Shown in pieces: positions 35,485 through 40,637 of a DNA stretch of 40,637 nt (its first letter is position 1; every line of letters starts with the position of its first letter). The DNA is from Microbacteriaceae bacterium PS02344 (GTDB lineage Bacteria; Actinomycetota; Actinomycetes; Actinomycetales; Microbacteriaceae), in the NCBI GenBank assembly GCA_029959905.1, contig JASCNZ010000024.1, forward strand, positions 1 to 40,637, given 5' to 3'. The notes under the pieces were generated by a model. That model made no database searches. It was not told where the DNA came from and worked only from the letters and a program-made list of their open reading frames with translations. The position numbers and the translations under genes are program-made.

Positions 35485-36819
35485 TTACTGGTTGGGTGTG
35501 GGGGTGGGAGAAGCGGCGCCGTCGAGGGAGGCGACCGTGGTGAAGTAGTCGGGTCGACCGACCTGTCCGCCCTTGAGGGCGATCTCGAGTCCGTCGACCG
35601 CGGGGTCGTCGGCAGTGGCCCGGCACAGGGGTGCGCCGGGCGCCACCTCGGTGATCATCTGCAGGGCACGGATGCCGAGGGCCCGGGCGACGAGTCCGGA
35701 GGTGTCGCCGCCGGCCACGACCACGCGCCGCACCCCGTGCTCCGCGACGATGCGGCGGGTGGCCGCGCCGAGAGCGAGACCGAGGCGATGCGAGTCGACG
35801 GGGCGTTCGTCGCGCGGCGGCGTGTGCAGCAGCACGTCCTGCCCGGTGTCGAGCGCGCGGCGCGCGGCGGCGACGAGAACGTCGACACCCTCGTCGCCCG
35901 CGGTGAGGGTGACCGGATCGACCGGCACCCCGAGGAATCCGCGTCCGAGGGCATCCGCGACCTGGGCGTCGCTGGCCGGGGCGCGACTCCCGCTGACCGC
36001 CAGGGTCTGCACACGACTCCCGTGTCGGCGACGGAACTCCGGGGCGGGGCCGCCGCGCCGCGCGGTCCAGAACGCGGCGAGCGCGTATTCGACACCGCTC
36101 GATCCGACGGCGACGACCGGGCGGTCCGCCGTCTGCACGAGGCCGTCGATCGCGCGACCGATCTGCACGAGATCGCCCGCGTCGAGCACGTCGAACAGCA
36201 CGGCGTCGGCACCCTGCGCCGCGGCATCCACCATCCGGGCGTCGACCGCGTCGGCGCCCGCGGCGAGCGCGAGACGGTCCACGAGCGCGACCGACGCGTC
36301 GGTCTGGTGGCCGAGGTGGGCGATGAGGTCGGCCTCGTGCATGGGGGTGATCGGATGCCTGGTCATCGTGGGGTGCCGGTCGAGGCGATGGGTGACCCCG
36401 TCGACGGTCGCGAACAGGTTCCCGAACACCTGGTAGCGGCGCAGCGCGGGTGCTCCGACGACCATGGGCACGAGGCCCGCGTCGAACGTGCGACGGGCGA
36501 TGTCGAGTCCGCGGCCGATGCTGCCGATGGTCGGCGACGAGTCGAACGTCGAGCAGATCTTGTAGTGGAAGAGCGGCGCACCGGTCGCGCGCAGCGACAC
36601 GAGGATCGGCGGCAGCTCGACCTCCATCTGCGCGGGCGTCATGGTGCGGGCGATGCCGGCGACCCCGACGGCCTGCACGCCGGGGAACCGGGCGAGGTCG
36701 TCGACGGTCGGCGGTTCGAGGAAGAGCACGGTGTCGACGCCCGCGGTGGTGAGCGCCTCCATCACGTCGGTGGAGCCGGTGAAGTCGTCGCCGTAGAACG
36801 AGAGCAGAGGCGTCGTCAT
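35485..36819 (-). CDS. oiaK: DUF1537 sugar-acid kinase, probable 3-oxo-isoapionate kinase
   Basis: A four-carbon-acid-sugar-kinase family protein of 444 residues. The N-terminal substrate domain begins with the family motif YGDDFTGSTDVMEAL (9-23). The C-terminal nucleotide domain has VVVAGGDTSGLVARALGI and LKGGQVGRPDYF. Relatives phosphorylate D-threonate, 3-oxo-tetronate or, in this type of cluster, 3-oxo-isoapionate (OiaK). The ATG at 36819 overlaps the permease stop as ATGA, and apnO follows after 9 bases. Substrate is assigned from the operon context. Confidence 0.82.
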   Translation of the reverse strand: MTTPLLSFYGDDFTGSTDVMEALTTAGVDTVLFLEPPTVDDLARFPGVQAVGVAGIARTMTPAQMEVELPPILVSLRATGAPLFHYKICSTFDSSPTIGSIGRGLDIARRTFDAGLVPMVVGAPALRRYQVFGNLFATVDGVTHRLDRHPTMTRHPITPMHEADLIAHLGHQTDASVALVDRLALAAGADAVDARMVDAAAQGADAVLFDVLDAGDLVQIGRAIDGLVQTADRPVVAVGSSGVEYALAAFWTARRGGPAPEFRRRHGSRVQTLAVSGSRAPASDAQVADALGRGFLGVPVDPVTLTAGDEGVDVLVAAARRALDTGQDVLLHTPPRDERPVDSHRLGLALGAATRRIVAEHGVRRVVVAGGDTSGLVARALGIRALQMITEVAPGAPLCRATADDPAVDGLEIALKGGQVGRPDYFTTVASLDGAASPTPTPNQ

Positions 36820-37862
36820 CGCACGGGCTCCCCCGCGCCGGGTGCCGGCGTGCGGGCGGGCCCGGGATCGGCATCCGCGTCCTGCCTTCCGCTCGTGATC
36901 ACGGTGCGGCGCAGCTTCTCGAGCCGCCCGGTGCGGATGCTGTCGATGAGCACCGCGAGCAGGATGATGCCGGCCTGCACCATCTGCGTCAGGTACAGAT
37001 CGACCCGCACGAACCCGAGGCCGGTGTTCACAAGCTGGATCAGCAGCGTGCCGACCACGGTGCCCGGGAACACCGAGCCGCGTCCGCCGAACAGGCTCGT
37101 GCCGCCCAGCACCGCGGCGGCGATCGCGTCGAACTCGATCCCCTTGCCGGCGGCGGGAGTGACGGTCCCGGAGAACTGCTGGATCACCGCGACGAAGCTC
37201 GCGAGCCCCACCAGCGCGCCGGAGATGACGTAGACGGCGAACTGGATGCGCCCGACCTTCACGCCCGCGCGCGCCGCCGCCTGCTTGTCCTCGCCCGTCG
37301 CCAGCAGCTGGCGCCCGAACGGCGTGCGCGTGACCGTGACGTGCGCGAGCAGCACCACGAGCGCGAACACGACGATGGGGAGGGGGATGCCGAGCACCGA
37401 CTGGGCTCCGAGGGCGGTGATCGCGTCGGGGTAGTTGACCTCGCGCGAGTCGGAGACGCCGTAGCCCAGCCCGCGGAACGCGGTGAGCATGGCGAGCGTG
37501 ACGATGAACGGGATGATCTTGAGCACTGAGACCGCGAACCCGTTGAACGCCCCGAACAGGGCGCCGATGAGCACGGCCAGCAGCGGCACCACGAAGATCG
37601 GCATGGCGATGGTGTGCACGATCTGGCCGACGACCACGGCCGTGAGGTACAGCAGCGAGCCGACGGACAGGTCGATGCCGGCGGTCATCAGCACGAGCGT
37701 CATTCCCACCGCGAGGATGCCGACGTACGCCGACTGCCGCAGGATGAGGGTGATGGTGTCGCCCGACAGGAATCGCGGGTCCACGGCGGCGAACGCCAGG
37801 AACACGACCACCAGCAGGATGACCGGGACGTTCTGCAGTGCGAGGTCCTTGATGCGCGACAT
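36816..37862 (-). CDS. Sugar ABC transporter permease (RbsC-like), second copy
   Basis: A membrane permease of 348 residues in the RbsC/AraH family. It has multiple hydrophobic spans, the signature GMTLVLMTAGIDLSVGSL near residue 53 and the domain-end sequence AAVLGGTSLFGGRGSV. The C-terminal 35 residues are polar and Pro/Ala-rich. It follows the ATPase gene after one base and overlaps oiaK by ATGA. Two different permeases flank one RbsA-type ATPase, so the importer probably uses a heterodimer. The substrate is probably D-apiose, D-apionate or a related branched sugar. Confidence 0.9.
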   Translation of the reverse strand: MSRIKDLALQNVPVILLVVVFLAFAAVDPRFLSGDTITLILRQSAYVGILAVGMTLVLMTAGIDLSVGSLLYLTAVVVGQIVHTIAMPIFVVPLLAVLIGALFGAFNGFAVSVLKIIPFIVTLAMLTAFRGLGYGVSDSREVNYPDAITALGAQSVLGIPLPIVVFALVVLLAHVTVTRTPFGRQLLATGEDKQAAARAGVKVGRIQFAVYVISGALVGLASFVAVIQQFSGTVTPAAGKGIEFDAIAAAVLGGTSLFGGRGSVFPGTVVGTLLIQLVNTGLGFVRVDLYLTQMVQAGIILLAVLIDSIRTGRLEKLRRTVITSGRQDADADPGPARTPAPGAGEPVR

Positions 37863-37863
37863 G

Positions 37864-39435
37864 TCAGACGCCTCCCTGGATCTGGATGGATGCCGCCTCG
37901 CCCGCGGCGACCTCGTCGGGTCGCTCGCCGAACGCGGCGCCGAGGATGATGCGGGCGTCGAACTGCGCCCGGCGGAATTCGGCGACGATGCGGCCGAGGC
38001 GCATGACGACGATGCGGTCGGCGATGCCGAGCAGCTCCGGGAGCTCCGACGAGATCACGAGGATGCCGGTGCCCGCGTCGGCCCGCTCCAGCGCCGTCCG
38101 GTACACCTCGTACTGCGCGCCGACGTCGACGCCGCGCGTCGGCTCGTCGAGGATGAGCAGGTCGGGCTCGGTCAGCAGCCACTTCGCCAGCACGACCTTC
38201 TGCTGGTTGCCTCCGGAGAGCGCCTGTACGGGCGAGCGGGTGAGGTCGGCCGACTTGAGGCGCAGAGCATCCGTCACCGCCTGCACGCGGGTGCGGAGGA
38301 CGCGGCGGCGCAGGGGTGCCAGCACTCCCCCGCTCCAGCGGGCGAGCGAGGGCAGGGCCGCGTTGGTGACGACGGGGAACTCCATCAGCAGCCCCTCGCC
38401 GCGGCGGTCCTCGGTGACGAACGCCAGGCCGGCCGCGATGCGGGCGCGTGGCGACAGCCGCGTCACGTCGGTGCCCGCCACCTCGATGCGCCCGCTGTCG
38501 GCGGTGTCGAGCCCGGCGATCACGCGCGCGAGCTCGGTGCGCCCCGCGCCCATCAGGCCGAACACGCCGACGACCTCGCCGCGCTCGACGGTGAGCGATG
38601 CCTCGTCGACCAGGCCGGTCGCCGACACGTCGTCGAGGCGCAGCGCGGGCGGGGCGCCGGGGTCCACCGGCGTGTGCCCCGCGCGCTCCGGGTACAGGCT
38701 GTCGAGCGGGCGCCCCACCATGAGCGTGATGAGCTCGCGCACCGGCAGGTCGGCCTCCGCGCGGACGTCGATCAGCGCGCCGTCGCGCATCACGGCGATG
38801 CGGTCGGAGAGCCGCTTCACGTCGTCGAGGATGTGCGAGACGTAGATGAACGACGTGCCCTGCGCGGTGAGGCGCTCGATGAGCCCGAACAGCAGCTGCG
38901 TCTCGCGGCTGGTCAACGAGGTCGTCGGCTCGTCGAGGATGATGAGGCCCGGACCGCCGAGGGTTCCCTTGACGATCTCGAGCATCTGCCGGTGGCCGGG
39001 GCTCAGCTGCTCGACGATCGTCGACGGCGAGAACGGCAGCTCGAGCTGCGCGAGGGCCTCGGCGGTGGCACGGCGCGCCTTCCGACGATCGGTGAACACG
39101 CCCGCGCGCCGCGGGTAGGCGGTCAGGAAGACGTTGTCCATGACCGAGAGCTGCGAGAACAGGTTCAGCTCCTGGTGCACGTGGGCGATGCCGCGGGCGC
39201 GCGCCTCGCCGGTCGACTTCGGCGCATACGGCTCGCCGTCGACGAGCATCCGCCCCTCGTCCGGCACGAGCACGCCGCCGACGATGTTCATGAGCGTCGA
39301 CTTGCCGGCACCGTTCTCGCCGACGAGCCCGAGCACCTCGCCGGGCTCGACGCGCAGCGAGATGTCGCGGTTCACGGGCATGCCGAAGAAGCTGTGGGAG
39401 ATGCCGTGCAGTTCCAGGCGGGGAGACGAGGTCAT
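37864..39435 (-). CDS. Sugar ABC transporter ATP-binding protein (RbsA-like)
   Basis: A 523-residue protein with two fused ABC domains. The first has Walker A GENGAGKST (39-47), a degenerate signature LSPGHRQM and the DE pair in LIILDEPTTSL. The second has a degenerate Walker A, GLMGAGRTEL, a clean signature LSGGNQQK and LLILDEPTRGVDVGAQ. This asymmetry is normal for RbsA/MglA/XylG. I chose the ATG at 39435, which overlaps the stop of the upstream permease as ATGA; the longer frame upstream is shadow. It powers both neighbouring permeases. Confidence 0.94.
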   Translation of the reverse strand: MTSSPRLELHGISHSFFGMPVNRDISLRVEPGEVLGLVGENGAGKSTLMNIVGGVLVPDEGRMLVDGEPYAPKSTGEARARGIAHVHQELNLFSQLSVMDNVFLTAYPRRAGVFTDRRKARRATAEALAQLELPFSPSTIVEQLSPGHRQMLEIVKGTLGGPGLIILDEPTTSLTSRETQLLFGLIERLTAQGTSFIYVSHILDDVKRLSDRIAVMRDGALIDVRAEADLPVRELITLMVGRPLDSLYPERAGHTPVDPGAPPALRLDDVSATGLVDEASLTVERGEVVGVFGLMGAGRTELARVIAGLDTADSGRIEVAGTDVTRLSPRARIAAGLAFVTEDRRGEGLLMEFPVVTNAALPSLARWSGGVLAPLRRRVLRTRVQAVTDALRLKSADLTRSPVQALSGGNQQKVVLAKWLLTEPDLLILDEPTRGVDVGAQYEVYRTALERADAGTGILVISSELPELLGIADRIVVMRLGRIVAEFRRAQFDARIILGAAFGERPDEVAAGEAASIQIQGGV

Positions 39436-40535
39436 CGTCGGCCTCCGAGCAGGCGGTTGCGCCCCACGTCGAGCAGGGCCGCGGCCACGATCACGAGGCC
39501 CTTCACGACCCAGACCACGTGGAACGGCAGGTTCATGAGGTTGAGGCTGTTGCTGAGGATCACGAAGAACAGCGCCCCGAGGAAGGCGCCGAGCACGCTG
39601 CCCTTGCCGCCGAACAGCGAGATGCCGCCGATGATCGCGGCGCCGATGACGTCGAGCAGCATGTCGTCGCCGAGTGTCGGGCGACCGGCGCCGAGGCGCG
39701 ACGAGTAGAGCACGCTGCCCAGCGCCGCGAGGCCCGCGCTGATGACGTACGCCGACACGACCATGCGGGTGTGCGGCACGCCCGAGACGATCGCCGTGCG
39801 GCGGTTCGTACCCGCGGCGTACAGCCAGGCGCCGTAGGTGGTGCGCGAGAGCACGTAGTGCGCGCCGATCGCGACGACCACGGCGATCACCATCGACAGG
39901 GTGAGGAACGACGACACGCCCCCGCCCTGCGTGCTGCCGATCGCCACGTACTCCTCGGGGAGCCCCGTGACGTTCTCGCTGCGCGTCATCCAGATCGCCA
40001 CCGCGCCGAACAGCAGCATCGTGCCGAGGGTGACCATGAAGGGCGGCATCTTCAGCACCGCGACCGCCCAGCCGTTCAGCAGACCGATGAGGCATCCGGC
40101 CGCGACGGTGAGGGCGATGGCGAGCACGACGCCGCCGAGACCGGCATCCGACAACACTCCCCCGTCCTCGCCGATCACGCTGCCCCAGAACACGGTGTCG
40201 GAGAACAGCGTCGGCGTGAACGCCTGCGCGATGAACAGGGCGCCGAACGTGTTCGCGACGCTGATGACGGCGGTCTGCGAGAGGTCGATGCCGCCGAGGA
40301 TGAGCACGAACGACTGGCCGATGACGATGATCGCGAGCGGCCAGAGGTTCGAGAGCACGTTCACGGCGTTGCGCTCGCTGAGCAGACCGTTGGCGAATGG
40401 CGAGACGGCGACGACGTAGACGACGATCAGGGCGAGGACGAAGCCCTCGCCGGCGAGGAAGCGGCGCAGCCCGTCGCCGCGGCGGGCGCCTTCGGGTGCC
40501 GCGACGGGTGGGGCGGTCTTCTGGGTGGTGGACAC
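39432..40535 (-). CDS. Sugar ABC transporter permease (RbsC-like), first copy
   Basis: A 367-residue permease. After a polar N-terminus of about 28 residues come hydrophobic spans with the family signatures IGQSFVLILGGIDLSQTAV (near 72-90) and AAIIGGISLFGGKGSV. A long loop (about 105-130) is richer in charged residues than in the second copy. The start is GTG at 40535 with GGAGG 6 bases upstream. It is the first gene of the operon inside the window. A solute-binding protein gene is expected further upstream, beyond the right end. Confidence 0.91.
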   Translation of the reverse strand: MSTTQKTAPPVAAPEGARRGDGLRRFLAGEGFVLALIVVYVVAVSPFANGLLSERNAVNVLSNLWPLAIIVIGQSFVLILGGIDLSQTAVISVANTFGALFIAQAFTPTLFSDTVFWGSVIGEDGGVLSDAGLGGVVLAIALTVAAGCLIGLLNGWAVAVLKMPPFMVTLGTMLLFGAVAIWMTRSENVTGLPEEYVAIGSTQGGGVSSFLTLSMVIAVVVAIGAHYVLSRTTYGAWLYAAGTNRRTAIVSGVPHTRMVVSAYVISAGLAALGSVLYSSRLGAGRPTLGDDMLLDVIGAAIIGGISLFGGKGSVLGAFLGALFFVILSNSLNLMNLPFHVVWVVKGLVIVAAALLDVGRNRLLGGRR

Positions 40536-40557
40536 GTGGTTCCTCCGACGGGTGACG

Positions 40558-40637
<80 letters not shown>

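Noticed and set aside
32926..37233. A 1435-codon open frame on the plus strand
   Set aside because: It runs antisense through apnL, apnO, oiaK and part of a permease gene. The product is a low-complexity Arg/Asp/Gly-rich shadow with no domain, as expected opposite high-GC coding sequence.

Overview
The window is a high-GC, gene-dense chromosomal segment from an actinobacterium, most likely a member of the Microbacteriaceae close to Microbacterium (an inference from gene content and style; no 16S is present). Support comes from GTG starts, many apparently leaderless promoters, a gluABCD-type amino-acid transporter, PriA in place of a plain HisA, lexA divergent from a LysM gene, a DUF2510 protein and FtsE with a long tail. 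Both ends (about 1-71 and 40558-40637) are poly-C/poly-G and look like assembly or base-calling artefact.

Layout. 87-3631: pheS-pheT, phenylalanyl-tRNA synthetase (minus). 3683-7024: gluA-gluB-gluC-gluD, an ABC importer for glutamate-type amino acids; the start of gluC is damaged by a C11 run. 7183-7221: an 11-bp-spaced direct repeat and a 16-bp palindrome. 7252-10262: an OmpR-type response regulator, a histidine kinase and a TAXI-type solute-binding lipoprotein in one coupled operon with no TRAP permease. 10357-11169: SpoU-type RNA methyltransferase. 11274-12584: infC-rpmI-rplT, with a structured leader of about 220 nt and an apparent ATC start for infC. 12838-14508: a DUF1844 protein, a secreted hypothetical and an SseB-like protein. 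14492-17669: histidine genes hisC-hisB-hisH-priA. 17700-19056: divergent LysM protein and lexA with SOS-like operators between them. 19145-22426: metF-metE for methionine synthesis. 22632-24494: S9 peptidase. 24507-27080: ftsE-ftsX and smpB. 27253-31641: DUF2510 protein, prfB, an MFS transporter and an NAD-dependent epimerase.

31661-40535 is a tightly packed minus-strand catabolic operon: RbsC-like permease, RbsA-like ATPase, second permease, DUF1537 sugar-acid kinase, a Rossmann oxidoisomerase, a lactonase-like protein and a RuBisCO-like protein. This gene set matches the D-apiose/D-apionate pathway (ApnL, ApnO, OiaK, OiaC or OiaX) and is the most distinctive metabolic system here. Its first genes (expected: solute-binding protein, D-apiose dehydrogenase, regulator) lie beyond the right end.

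Most of the window is housekeeping. The accessory or less-understood parts are the apionate operon, the two-component/TAXI operon with its adjacent DNA motifs, the infC leader and the SOS intergenic region. No tRNA, rRNA, CRISPR array, transposase or prophage gene was seen. Every intergenic stretch is shorter than about 310 bases.
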